From assembly GCA_900539155.1 (NCBI GenBank), contig UQBE01000030.1, forward strand, positions 1-26,524: 26,524 bases of DNA, read 5' to 3'. Of the stretch, positions 14,047 through 22,378 are shown piece by piece. A model generated the notes under the pieces. The model saw only the letters and a list, made by a program, of their open reading frames with translations, made no database searches and had not been told where the DNA came from. Source of the DNA: an uncultured Porphyromonas sp. GTDB taxonomy: Bacteria > Bacteroidota > Bacteroidia > Bacteroidales > Porphyromonadaceae. Position numbers and translations under genes: made by a program. Numbering within the stretch: the first letter of the stretch is position 1; every line of letters starts with the position of its first letter.

Positions 14047-15075
14047 ATGTACACAGTTGCAGACATTGCCAAGCTAATCGGTGGTACGATAGAGGGCAAC
14101 GGCACGGCTCAGCTACAAGGCTTCGCAGGCATTGAACAGGCGAAGGCGGGTGACTTGAGCTTTCTCGCCAATATGAAGTACGAGCCCTACCTCTACACGA
14201 CTCACGCCTCGGCGGTACTCGTTGACGAGAAGTTTACTCCGACACAGCCTTGCTCTACGACGTTGATTCGCGTGGCAAATCCCTACGAGACGCTCTCGCA
14301 GCTGATGCGGCTCTACGTCTCTCAGCAGGAGCCTCACTGGACGGGCGTCCACCCGACGGCTATCGTGGACCCTTCGGTGGCGATTCCCAAGGAGTGCATC
14401 ATCGGTCCGTACGCTTGCATCGAAGCGGATGTTAAGCTCGGCGAGCAGATCGTCATCTCGGCACACTGCGTCATCGGGGCCAACTGCTCTATCGGTGACC
14501 ACACGACACTACACCCACGGGTCACGCTCTACTCGGACAGCATCATCGGCCATCATTGTCGCATCCATGCGGGTACGGTGATCGGTGCCGATGGCTTTGG
14601 CTTTGCCCCTACGGAGCATGGCTATGACAAGATTCCTCAGATAGGACATGTGGAGATAGGAGACCATGTGGAGGTAGGTGCTAATAGTTGCATCGATCGC
14701 GCTACGATGGGTGTGACGCGCATCGCTTCGGGGGTTAAGATCGACAACCTCGTGCAGATTGCGCACAACTGCACCGTCGATGAGCACACGGTCATCGCTG
14801 CTCAGGCGGGACTAGCAGGCTCAGCACACATCAAGGAGTGGTGCCAGCTGGGCGGTCAGGTGGGCATAGCTGGTCATCTCACCGTGGGCGACCATTCGCA
14901 GCTGGGCGGTCAGACGGGCGTGCTGGGCAACCTGCAGCCACACAGCGTCGTGATGGGTGCTCCCGCCATGCCTGTGGGTAAGGCGCTACGTGCCTTCGCC
15001 ACACTTCCTAAGCTCCCCGAGCTGATGCGTCGGGTAGATAAGCTCGAAGAGCAAGCCGCCTCGGCAACTAAATAG
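14047..15075 (+). CDS. lpxD: UDP-3-O-acylglucosamine N-acyltransferase
   Basis: A 342-residue cytoplasmic enzyme adding the second hydroxyacyl chain in lipid A synthesis. The N-terminal uridine-binding domain (about 1-95) includes the GDLSFLANMKYEPYL block. Left-handed beta-helix hexapeptide repeats run from about 100 to 315, and the catalytic His is His240 in VQIAHNCTV. The conserved GADGFGFAP (180-188) and GGQVGIAGH / GGQTGVLG segments are present. The C-terminal helix (about 318-342) is typical. The ATG at 14047 begins MYTVADIAKLIGG as in the family. It is followed by lpxC-fabZ after 31 bp. Confidence 0.96.
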   Translation: MYTVADIAKLIGGTIEGNGTAQLQGFAGIEQAKAGDLSFLANMKYEPYLYTTHASAVLVDEKFTPTQPCSTTLIRVANPYETLSQLMRLYVSQQEPHWTGVHPTAIVDPSVAIPKECIIGPYACIEADVKLGEQIVISAHCVIGANCSIGDHTTLHPRVTLYSDSIIGHHCRIHAGTVIGADGFGFAPTEHGYDKIPQIGHVEIGDHVEVGANSCIDRATMGVTRIASGVKIDNLVQIAHNCTVDEHTVIAAQAGLAGSAHIKEWCQLGGQVGIAGHLTVGDHSQLGGQTGVLGNLQPHSVVMGAPAMPVGKALRAFATLPKLPELMRRVDKLEEQAASATK

Positions 15076-15106
15076 ACCCATTTGTAAAAGCAGACACACT
15101 CACGTT

Positions 15107-16489
15107 ATGAATCAGTACACACTCGCTACGACACTCACCTTCCAAGGGGTAGGACTTCACACAGGAGCCAACCGCACCTTGACGCTCTCGCCAGCCGAGC
15201 CCAATAGTGGCTACCAGATCTGTCGCTCCGACCTCGAGGGTCACCCCGTTATCCCCGCTTATGCGGACTATGTCACGACGACACAGCGTGCTACTCGTAT
15301 AGAGCGTGGTGCTGTCCAGGTCTCTACGCTCGAGCATTGCCTCAGCGCACTCTATGCGCTCGGTGTGGATAACTGTCTTATTACCGTCGATGGCGACGAG
15401 GCTCCCATCCTCGATGGTTCGGCGCAACCTTATGTTCAGGCGATTCAAGAGGCAGGACTCAAGGAGCAGTCTGCTGCTCGTGAGGTCTTTGTCGTGCGCA
15501 AACCTATCGAGGTGAGAGATGAGGAGACAGGAGCCTCCATTCTCCTTCTTCCATCGGATCAGCTCGGCGTAGAGGCGCACTTGAGCTTTGCCTCCCCACT
15601 GCTGAGCAACCAATACGCATCGCTGCGTGACCTCAGTCGCTACGGTGAGGAGGTCGCCGAGGCACGCTCCTTCGTCTTCGTACGAGAGATTCTGCCTCTC
15701 CTCAGTCAGGGCTTGATCAAGGGCGGAGACCTAGCCAACGCGATGGTGATCAACGATGCGCCGCTCTCTGAGAGCGATGCTAAGGCATTGGCAGAGGCTC
15801 TGCGCCGTCCCGTGACGGAGGTAACTCAGCTAGGCGTGATTAACCCCAAGGAGGGCATCTCGAACGAGCCCGCACGTCACAAGATCATCGATATACTAGG
15901 GGACCTCGCCCTAGCAGGCATCTTCGTGCAGGGGCATATCATAGCGACCAAGCCTGGTCATAAGATTAACAACAAGCTGGCACGAGCCATTCGCAAGGAG
16001 GTCAAGGGTATGGAGACACAGCCGCCCGTCTATGATCCCAATGAGACACCTGTACTCGACCTTAACCAGATTAAAGGTCTCCTACCGCACCGCTATCCTT
16101 TCCTCCTTGTGGACAAGGTGATCCATCTAGACAAGAACCATATCGTAGGGGTTAAGAACGTAAGCTTCAACGAGACCTTTTTTCTCGGTCACTTCCCCAC
16201 CGAGCCTGTCATGCCGGGCGTGCTCATCGTCGAGGCGATGGCGCAGACCGCTGGACTGCTCGTGCTGAGTGGTATCGAAGACCCCGAGCGTTACTCGACC
16301 TATTTCCTGACGATCAACAATGTCAAGTTCAGAAACAAAGTCGTCCCCGGTGACACACTCCTCTTTAAGGTCATGCTCACCAGCGAGGTGCGTCGTGGCT
16401 TGGCAAGTGTCAGAGGACTCACCTTCGTGGGTAATCAGCTCGTCTGCGAGGCTGACTTTATGGCGCAGATAGTAAAGAATAAGGAGTAA
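15107..16489 (+). CDS. lpxC/fabZ: Fused LpxC deacetylase / FabZ dehydratase
   Basis: A 460-residue bifunctional protein typical of Bacteroidota. Residues 1 to about 305 are LpxC, the zinc enzyme making the committed deacetylation in lipid A synthesis: zinc ligands His77 (LEHCLSALY), His258 and Asp262 (RHKIIDILGD), and catalytic His285 (KPGHKINNK). Residues about 315-460 are FabZ, the hotdog-fold 3-hydroxyacyl-ACP dehydratase, with LLPHRYPFLLVD and the catalytic GHFPTEPVMPG His362 and Glu376. The linker between them is only about ten residues. The fusion couples the supply of 3-hydroxyacyl-ACP or its removal toward fatty acids with lipid A output. All catalytic residues are present in both halves. 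Confidence 0.97.
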   Translation: MNQYTLATTLTFQGVGLHTGANRTLTLSPAEPNSGYQICRSDLEGHPVIPAYADYVTTTQRATRIERGAVQVSTLEHCLSALYALGVDNCLITVDGDEAPILDGSAQPYVQAIQEAGLKEQSAAREVFVVRKPIEVRDEETGASILLLPSDQLGVEAHLSFASPLLSNQYASLRDLSRYGEEVAEARSFVFVREILPLLSQGLIKGGDLANAMVINDAPLSESDAKALAEALRRPVTEVTQLGVINPKEGISNEPARHKIIDILGDLALAGIFVQGHIIATKPGHKINNKLARAIRKEVKGMETQPPVYDPNETPVLDLNQIKGLLPHRYPFLLVDKVIHLDKNHIVGVKNVSFNETFFLGHFPTEPVMPGVLIVEAMAQTAGLLVLSGIEDPERYSTYFLTINNVKFRNKVVPGDTLLFKVMLTSEVRRGLASVRGLTFVGNQLVCEADFMAQIVKNKE

Positions 16490-16508
16490 ACAATCATATC
16501 CATATTAT

Positions 16509-17300
16509 ATGGCTCAAACGTACATCTCTCCGCTTGCGCAGGTACATCCTGACGCTCAGATAGGCGCAGAGGTCACCATCGGTCCCTTCGTCACCGTCGA
16601 GGCTGACACCATCATTGGCGATCGAACCATCCTCGATCAAGGATGCATCATACGTAGTGGTGCACGCATCGGTAGCGACTGCCACATCCATCCCTATGCC
16701 GTCATTGCAGGAATACCGCAAGACCTAAAGTTCAAAGGTGAGAAGACCACAGCCGTCATCGGTGACCACACCACCATCCGTGAGTTTGCCACGGTCAATC
16801 GTGGTACCGCCTCGCGTGGTACCACCATCGTCGGGAGCAACTGTCTCATCATGGCTTACTCACACGTAGCGCATGACTGCGTCCTCAAGGACCACATCAT
16901 ACTAGGCAATGCCACCCAGCTCGCTGGCGAAGTCGAGATAGACGACTACGCCATCCTCAGCGGAGCCGTGCTGGTGCATCAGTTCGTACGTATCTCTCAG
17001 CACGTGATGATACAGGGCGGCTCTAAGGTGACTAAAGACATTCCGCCCTACTGTCTCGTGGGGCGCGACCCGATTGTCTACTGCGGCATCAACATCGTGG
17101 GGCTACGTCGTAGAGGTTTTACCAACGACCAGATTTTTCTCATCAACGACATCTACCGCACTCTTTATCAAGGTGGGCTTAACAATAGTGAGGCACTCGT
17201 CGAGATTCAGAACCGCTATCCGCAGTGCTATGAGCGAGACCTCATCTATGACTTCATCAGCGACAGCAAGCGCGGTATCGTCCGGGGATCGATGGACTAG
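16509..17300 (+). CDS. lpxA: UDP-N-acetylglucosamine O-acyltransferase
   Basis: A 263-residue cytoplasmic acyltransferase, the first step of lipid A synthesis. Hexapeptide repeats begin with ISPLAQVHPDAQIG and run to about residue 190. The catalytic His is His122 in MAYSHVAHDC (His125 in E. coli). The signature IPQDLKFKGE (69-78), NEFATVNRGT-like REFATVNRGT (91-100) and GRDPIVYCGINIVGLRRRGF block are present, followed by the helical C-terminus. It lies 19 bp after lpxC-fabZ. Standard length and complete. Confidence 0.97.
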   Translation: MAQTYISPLAQVHPDAQIGAEVTIGPFVTVEADTIIGDRTILDQGCIIRSGARIGSDCHIHPYAVIAGIPQDLKFKGEKTTAVIGDHTTIREFATVNRGTASRGTTIVGSNCLIMAYSHVAHDCVLKDHIILGNATQLAGEVEIDDYAILSGAVLVHQFVRISQHVMIQGGSKVTKDIPPYCLVGRDPIVYCGINIVGLRRRGFTNDQIFLINDIYRTLYQGGLNNSEALVEIQNRYPQCYERDLIYDFISDSKRGIVRGSMD

Positions 17301-17367
17301 CTCTAGACAAAAGATTCAAGACCGTAGGCTAAGTCGCACCAACCAACTAAATAGACCAGCTGAAACA

Positions 17368-18900
17368 ATGAAAAAGATACTCATCGGACGCCAATGGGGC
17401 ACCACGGATAGTTACATCCTCGAGCGTGACCACCTCTCCATTCACGACCTCGTGGAGCGTGTCGCTCAACGCTTCGTAGCAGAGCTTAGGAGTATCTCGG
17501 ACTTACCACAGGGCATCACCTACGTCTTTGCCGGTCCGGGCAATAACGGAGCTGACGGGCTAGCCATCGCACGACGCCTCCTGCAGGAAGGGCGTCGAGT
17601 ACATTGCTACCTTTTCTGCAAGCAAGAGGAGGCACTCTCCGAGGCGTGTCTCTGGCAGAGAGACAAGCTGCAGGAGTTTCACCCAGATGCCCTTACCACG
17701 GTCGCCGATGAGTTCCAGCCCCCGCTCTTGACCGCTCAGACACTTGTCATCGATGCTCTCTTTGGCACTGGACTGTCGCGCCCCCTCGAGGGAGGCTTCG
17801 CTGTGCTAGTTGAGCAGCTTATCAACCCATCTCCCGCCACAGTCATTGCCGTCGACATACCCTCTGGGCTCTACGATAAGGACAATAGTGAGAACAATCT
17901 CCAAGCCATCATCAAGGCGGACTACACCCTCACCTGCGAAAGCCCCAAGATAGCTCTACTCCTGTCGGACAATGAGAGCTACACTGGCACACTACGCATC
18001 CTCTCGCTCAGTCTCAACATGGATGACGACCCTGCCATCCAAGCCGACTACTTCCTCTACACCCCGCAGGATGCCCGTAGAGCCTTGAAGCCTCTCTCGC
18101 ACTTTGCGCACAAAGGGACTCAGGGACATGCCCTCCTCATCGCAGGCTCCGAAGCGATGGCAGGTGCAGCTATGCTAGCTGGTATGGGCGCTATGCGCTC
18201 AGGACTGGGCAGGCTCACGATGCACCTCCCCTGGTCACTCGCTCATCTGGCGAACACCCTCCTCCCCGAGGCACTCGTGGAGAGAGACCGAGAGGAGACC
18301 ATCGTTGGTAACCTCCCCAAGGAGCTACACAGCTACCAGGCCATCGCTATGGGCCCCGGCATAGGCACAGCTCCGCTCACCCTACACCTCTTGGAGCATC
18401 TCCTGCAAAACATACAGCCAGCCACCCCGCTACTCCTCGACGCTGATGCGCTCAACCTTCTAGCACTCCACCCCGAGTTGCTGAGCGTCCTGCCGAAAGA
18501 CACCATCCTTACCCCGCATCCAGACGAGCTAGACCGCATCATAGGCAATGCCCTTGATGATCATCACCGACTCACCAAGGCGCAGGAGCTAGCCATCGAG
18601 CAGGAGATTATCGTCGTCCTCAAGGGAGCTAACACAGCCACCTGTCTACCCACAGGCGAGGTCATCTTCAACAGCTCAGGTACGCCAGCCCTCGCCACCG
18701 CAGGCAGTGGGGATGTACTCACTGGCATCATCCTCTCACTACTAGGTCAGGGCTACACACCCGCTGAGGCTGCACCCCTAGGCGTTTATATCCACGGCTT
18801 GACAGCCAATCATTATGGCGAGCGACTCTCCCCACGCGCTATGATAGCTCGTGATATCGTTGAGATGCTACCGTCCGTCCTCAGGATAGTCGAGCAGTAA
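17368..18900 (+). CDS. nnr: Bifunctional NAD(P)H-hydrate epimerase / ADP-dependent dehydratase
   Basis: A 510-residue repair enzyme for damaged NADHX and NADPHX. The N-terminal YjeF-type epimerase domain (about 1-215) has FAGPGNNGADGLAIARRL, the LVIDALFGTGLSRPLEG segment and AVDIPSGL. The C-terminal ribokinase-like dehydratase domain (about 230-505) has KGTQGHALLIAGS, AMGPGIG, LLLDADALNLLA, ILTPHPDELDRI, VVLKG and the ADP-binding GSGDVLTGI. The frame extends upstream into lpxA, but the family N-terminus begins with the ATG at 17368, so that start is used. It follows lpxA by 67 bp and is followed by DUF4230 genes. Complete. Confidence 0.95.
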   Translation: MKKILIGRQWGTTDSYILERDHLSIHDLVERVAQRFVAELRSISDLPQGITYVFAGPGNNGADGLAIARRLLQEGRRVHCYLFCKQEEALSEACLWQRDKLQEFHPDALTTVADEFQPPLLTAQTLVIDALFGTGLSRPLEGGFAVLVEQLINPSPATVIAVDIPSGLYDKDNSENNLQAIIKADYTLTCESPKIALLLSDNESYTGTLRILSLSLNMDDDPAIQADYFLYTPQDARRALKPLSHFAHKGTQGHALLIAGSEAMAGAAMLAGMGAMRSGLGRLTMHLPWSLAHLANTLLPEALVERDREETIVGNLPKELHSYQAIAMGPGIGTAPLTLHLLEHLLQNIQPATPLLLDADALNLLALHPELLSVLPKDTILTPHPDELDRIIGNALDDHHRLTKAQELAIEQEIIVVLKGANTATCLPTGEVIFNSSGTPALATAGSGDVLTGIILSLLGQGYTPAEAAPLGVYIHGLTANHYGERLSPRAMIARDIVEMLPSVLRIVEQ

Positions 18901-18931
18901 TCTTGCACCTATTATATAGTACTGCAAAGTT

Positions 18932-19627
18932 ATGAAGCATCTTCGGCACCAAAGCCTCTTATTGCTCGCAGCATTCCTCTGTCTGCTCCTCAGTCTGTCC
19001 AGTTGCGCCAAGAGCAAAACCACAGAAGATTTGCTCCAGGATGTCATCGTACAGCAATATCAGAGCGTGGGTAAGCTCATCCTCACCGAGACCACACTCC
19101 AGAAAGCGGTCACCCTTCAGGACCCTAAAATTTCATTCTACGACGTCAGTAGTTTCAAGGACTTTGCAACCTGGCTGGGCAATCAGACCAAGATAGGCAA
19201 CCGTGTAGGCATTTACTCCTTTGAGGCGACACTAGTGAGCTACACCGACCTGACCGGATTTTCTGCAGAGGATGTCGCTTATGACACAGACCATCAGCAA
19301 CTAACACTCTACATAGCCCCCATACAGGTCGAGCTGCGAGGACGGGACTTCACACTGCAAACCGAGTACGAGTACGTAGCTCCTATGCGTGAAGCCATCA
19401 CCCCGCAGGATAGAGCTCGTGTCAAGAATAGAGCCTACCAAGTGCTTCAGAAGGAGATTACTGACAATGAGCAACTCATCGCTCAGATACGGCAACGCTC
19501 CATCGAGAAGTTGCGTCGATGGCTCACACAGCTCCTCCTCTCCTACGAGCTCCCTCCCAGTGTCGTCATCGTAGAGCGTGGTGCTGCTTTGACACAGCCC
19601 ACGACTCAGACCTCCTCACCTATGTAG
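18932..19627 (+). CDS. DUF4230-type lipoprotein, function unknown
   Basis: A 231-residue protein with a lipoprotein signal: hydrophobic stretch 9-22 and lipobox LSSC with Cys25. The remainder is a mixed alpha/beta domain with TLQKAV, KISFYDV, RVGIYSFEATLVSYTDL and a C-terminal helical stretch ending VVIVERG. I assign it to DUF4230 on pattern and context, a Bacteroidota-wide family of unknown function often found as two adjacent copies. Being lipidated, it should sit on a membrane face in the envelope. Its C-terminal tail is Thr/Ser-rich (TQPTTQTSSPM). It is 12 bases upstream of its paralogue. Confidence 0.75.
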   Translation: MKHLRHQSLLLLAAFLCLLLSLSSCAKSKTTEDLLQDVIVQQYQSVGKLILTETTLQKAVTLQDPKISFYDVSSFKDFATWLGNQTKIGNRVGIYSFEATLVSYTDLTGFSAEDVAYDTDHQQLTLYIAPIQVELRGRDFTLQTEYEYVAPMREAITPQDRARVKNRAYQVLQKEITDNEQLIAQIRQRSIEKLRRWLTQLLLSYELPPSVVIVERGAALTQPTTQTSSPM

Positions 19628-19639
19628 CTCCGTATCCCT

Positions 19640-20266
19640 ATGACCAAGTGGCTTAAGCGCATCCTCTACATCATTCTAGCGATACTCCTCATCGTTGGCA
19701 CCGTCCTCTTGTGGCGTAGCTGCTCCAAGAGCCAGAGCGAAGACTACAGCGATGTAGTCACACACGCTATGACCGTCCGCTCCATCGAGGAGGTACTCAA
19801 ACTCTCCACGGGCGAGCTGTACCAAGAAATCCCTATGGTCGACACCATCGATGGCATGGTCATCGCGTACGTCATACAAGCGCGCACCTACATAGACTTC
19901 GACATAGAGCAGCTCCCCACGCAGGTCGTCGGCGACACGCTCTACGTGCAGCTCCCCCCCGAGGAGGTCACTCCTCACGAACTAGGCTACCAAGTCGTTG
20001 ACGTCCACGCGCTGCGCCAAGGATTCTTCAAGAAGACCCTCTCGGCCGAGCAGGAGAATAGAGCCAAGCGACGCATACCGCAGCGACTAATCGACGAGGT
20101 GTACCGCTCTGGCTACATACGCAATGCACGCCAGCAAGCTCGTGAAGAGCTAGCACGCTTTCTCTCCGTCACCCACCCCACCGTCATCGTCGTAGACCGC
20201 TATCCCGATGGGGTGAGAGACTCCTTCTTTGCTGACACCGTCTACATAGACCATCGTACACTATAA
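19640..20266 (+). CDS. DUF4230-type inner-membrane-anchored protein, function unknown
   Basis: A 208-residue protein with one N-terminal transmembrane segment (about 8-25, ILYIILAILLIVGTVLLW) and then an extracytoplasmic domain. SIEEVLKLSTGELYQE, GMVIAYVIQARTYIDFDIEQL, VVGDTLYVQLPPEEVT and VIVVDRYPDG match the DUF4230 pattern, and the VVIVERG / VIVVDRY ends show it is paralogous to the preceding lipoprotein. It follows that gene by 12 bp and is followed by hairpin copy B. The two are likely co-expressed; one is a lipoprotein and the other membrane-anchored, so they may act as a pair in the envelope. Function unknown. Confidence 0.75.
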   Translation: MTKWLKRILYIILAILLIVGTVLLWRSCSKSQSEDYSDVVTHAMTVRSIEEVLKLSTGELYQEIPMVDTIDGMVIAYVIQARTYIDFDIEQLPTQVVGDTLYVQLPPEEVTPHELGYQVVDVHALRQGFFKKTLSAEQENRAKRRIPQRLIDEVYRSGYIRNARQQAREELARFLSVTHPTVIVVDRYPDGVRDSFFADTVYIDHRTL

Positions 20267-20350
20267 GAGGGTCAAGTTTTTATTCCGAGGCACCCGAGGC
20301 GAGGAGATCTAAGGCTGGCGAAATTTAGGCCAGCGAAATGACAAAACGAT

Positions 20351-20403
20351 ATCCACGTGGGAAATCTAAATTCCCAGGTGGATGTTTTTTATTTCCCAGG
20401 TGG
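20351..20403 (+). terminator. CCACGTGG-type hairpin, copy B
   Basis: Arms 20351-20363 (ATCCACGTGGGAA) and 20371-20383 (TTCCCAGGTGGAT) pair with a single mismatch around a seven-base loop, followed by a T run to 20390. The octamers start at 20353, 20374 and 20396, spacing 21 and 22 bp; the second and third read CCAGGTGG. It sits after the DUF4230 pair, where a terminator is expected. A second small hairpin, GCTGGC/GCCAGC, lies at 20314-20334. Confidence 0.6.
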
Positions 20404-20450
20404 TGAGGAAGATGAGTTGTGCCCTTGGATAGGGGGGGGTAGGTGGTGTG

Positions 20451-20684
20451 CTACTCTACGGGTGTGAGCAGGTAGCGAGGGTTGTCGCTGTCGTCCTCGA
20501 TGAGATGCCACGCACCTGAGTAGTAGCGGGTGTGCGGCGGTTCGTCGTGAAGCCACGGCTCTACTGCGATGCCACGCTCACGGTCTCGGTAGGTAATCAG
20601 GACGGAGCGGAGGAGCTCCCCACGGTAGTGTAGCTGTCGGAGGGCGACCCGTTCGCCTGGTTGTAGGACAATCTGTCTAGCCAT
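20451..20684 (-). CDS. Small unrecognised protein downstream of the DUF4296 gene
   Basis: A 77-residue ORF from an ATG at 20684, starting MARQIVLQPGERVALRQLHY. It has no membrane segment, Cys motif or recognisable fold. It contains LITYRDRERGIAVEPWLHDEPP and ends NPRYLLTPVE, compatible with a small beta-rich domain. It follows the DUF4296 lipoprotein by 40 bp on the same strand and is followed by hairpin copy B in the convergent gap. It could be the last gene of the ileS-side run, or a chance frame in GC-rich DNA. Confidence rests only on position, length and a plausible composition. Confidence 0.45.
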   Translation of the reverse strand: MARQIVLQPGERVALRQLHYRGELLRSVLITYRDRERGIAVEPWLHDEPPHTRYYSGAWHLIEDDSDNPRYLLTPVE

Positions 20685-20724
20685 TGGTGTGCTGCTTGCT
20701 ACGAGGGGAGGCTATGCGGAGAGC

Positions 20725-21660
20725 TTAGCGGGCGATGATGCGTAGGTCATAGAGCCTAAAGAGTAGCGACCGCTCACTCTCGTAGGCTGTCGGTAGACCG
20801 TAGATGGTGATGGAGAGGGTGTCTCCTGCAGAGAACTTGGGGACGGGTCGGTGTGGCACTGTGCGTGGTGGGGTGACGGAGAGCGTGTCCGCCAAGCCGT
20901 TTGCGACACTGTCCACATAACTATTCGGCTCCTGTGGCTGTGTGGCTGTTGGCTCCGTTTGGGCTGTGCCTAGGGTGAGGACGAAGCGACCTCCTAGCGG
21001 TAGCTGTGTCGAGGTGCTTTCGATAGCCAAGGGGGGCGGTGTGGCGTCTAGCTGCTTGGAGAGAGCTATGTAGGGCATCTGCCCTTGCTCGGGCATCTGC
21101 GTGCCACTGATGAGTCCCTGTATCTCCACCTGCCGAACGGTGTCGGGGAGGTGGGGAATGTCTGCTAGCGCAATCTTCCAGTGATAGCTGCTTTGTCGCT
21201 TATTGATACAAATGGGATAGGGGGACAGCGGGGTGACAAGACGAGAGAGTGTGTCGGGAAGGGGCGAGTAGAAGTAGACCTCGTCTCCGTCGATACCTAC
21301 CCTAAAGGAGCCAGTGGTGCGCTCAAAGATTTCCACATCTCTCTCGATGCTGGCGGACGCCTGTGCGATAATCTTCTGTAGCACCTTGGCCTTTGTAGCG
21401 GAGAGGTAGTAGATGGTGCTGTCGAGGTCTTCTTGAGATACACCGTGTGCCTGCAGTATGGAGGCGTAGACTGAGTCTTGCTCGGCAGCGGAGATGTAGA
21501 GAGCCTGTCCTACACCTCGTGCTGTGTATAGCTCGGTGAGGAGTTGCTGCAGCTGGTCGTTGGGGATGCGTTGCCACGACCGCTTGCTACAGCCTACTGC
21601 TAGTAGCCCGCAGAGGAGGAGCAGGAGGAGGAGCTTGACACTGGTGTAGGAGGCCTTCAT
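20725..21660 (-). CDS. DUF4296-containing lipoprotein, function unknown
   Basis: A 311-residue lipoprotein: signal hydrophobic run 9-21 and lipobox AVGC with Cys24. Residues about 30-118 match the DUF4296 pattern (IPNDQLQQLLTELYTARGV...DSVYASILQAHGVSQEDLDSTIYYLS), a short helical domain of unknown function found after lspA in Bacteroidota. A long variable C-terminal part (about 125-311) includes a Pro/Thr-rich segment around 225-265 and ends SLLFRLYDLRIIAR. It is 30 bases after lspA on the same strand, and its maturation would need LspA itself. Confidence 0.8.
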   Translation of the reverse strand: MKASYTSVKLLLLLLLCGLLAVGCSKRSWQRIPNDQLQQLLTELYTARGVGQALYISAAEQDSVYASILQAHGVSQEDLDSTIYYLSATKAKVLQKIIAQASASIERDVEIFERTTGSFRVGIDGDEVYFYSPLPDTLSRLVTPLSPYPICINKRQSSYHWKIALADIPHLPDTVRQVEIQGLISGTQMPEQGQMPYIALSKQLDATPPPLAIESTSTQLPLGGRFVLTLGTAQTEPTATQPQEPNSYVDSVANGLADTLSVTPPRTVPHRPVPKFSAGDTLSITIYGLPTAYESERSLLFRLYDLRIIAR

Positions 21661-21690
21661 AGGAATCTTTTGCCTAGGCTACCGATGGGG

Positions 21691-22359
21691 CTACTTCTTG
21701 GGGCGGTGCTTGCCTCGGAGGTAGAGCCAGAGCCGATCGAGGGCGCGCGTGGTGGTGCGTGGGTAGCAGATGAGCAGTGCCAGCACGCCTACGGTGATGC
21801 AACTGTCGGCAATGTTGAAGATGGGACTGAAGAAGGTGTACGCTGACCCACCGCCTATCGGGAACCACTCGGGCAGTACGGTCGTGAAGAGGGGGACGTA
21901 GAGCATGTCGACTACGTGACCCTCAAACCACGGGGCGTAGCCGACGGCTCCAGCTGTCGTGGGGACAAACTGCGCTACCTGCCCGATGGAGGAGGTAAAG
22001 AGCTGTCCGTAGAAGATAGAGTCGAGGAGGTTTCCGATGCCCCCTGCCAGCACTAGCCCGATAATCGCACAAAAGCCTAGCGAGTAGTGTCGCCACTGAC
22101 GGATGAAGCCTGAGAGCCAGACGCCTAGACCTGCCATCGCTACGATGCGAAATGCGGTCAGAAGGAGCTTGCTCCCCAGCTCGACACCGTAGGCCATGCC
22201 ACGGTTCTCAACGAAGTAGATGCGAAACCAGTCGAAGATGTGGTACTCCTGACCGATGTACATATGGGTCTTAATCCACACCTTGACTCCCTGGTCGATG
22301 AGAAGGAGGAGCAAGATGAGGGAGACGACTAGCCAGCGCCGCCGATTGGTGTGACTCAT
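21691..22359 (-). CDS. lspA: Lipoprotein signal peptidase
   Basis: A 222-residue inner-membrane aspartyl protease that cleaves prolipoprotein signals. Four hydrophobic segments are visible. The catalytic Asps are Asp151 (GHVVDMLYVPLF) and Asp185 (SPIFNIADSCITVG); FVENRGMAYG (49-58) and GGIGNLLDSIFYG (106-118) are also conserved. It is longer than the about 165-residue E. coli form because of an insert around 120-145 and a C-terminal tail, as usual in Bacteroidota. The frame extends to 22395, overlapping the dksA-like gene, but the ATG at 22359, 19 bases after the dksA stop, fits the family N-terminus. Followed by the DUF4296 lipoprotein. Confidence 0.94.
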   Translation of the reverse strand: MSHTNRRRWLVVSLILLLLLIDQGVKVWIKTHMYIGQEYHIFDWFRIYFVENRGMAYGVELGSKLLLTAFRIVAMAGLGVWLSGFIRQWRHYSLGFCAIIGLVLAGGIGNLLDSIFYGQLFTSSIGQVAQFVPTTAGAVGYAPWFEGHVVDMLYVPLFTTVLPEWFPIGGGSAYTFFSPIFNIADSCITVGVLALLICYPRTTTRALDRLWLYLRGKHRPKK

Positions 22360-22378
22360 GATGATATGAGACGAGCCC

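Noticed and set aside
15065..15078. 14-bp repeat CAACTAAATAGACC, also at 17344-17357
   Set aside because: A single exact 14-mer match is about what chance gives in 26 kb, and the surroundings do not match.
17074..17367. Upstream extension of nnr overlapping lpxA
   Set aside because: The extension is out of frame with lpxA and has no YjeF-like sequence; the ATG at 17368 fits the family.
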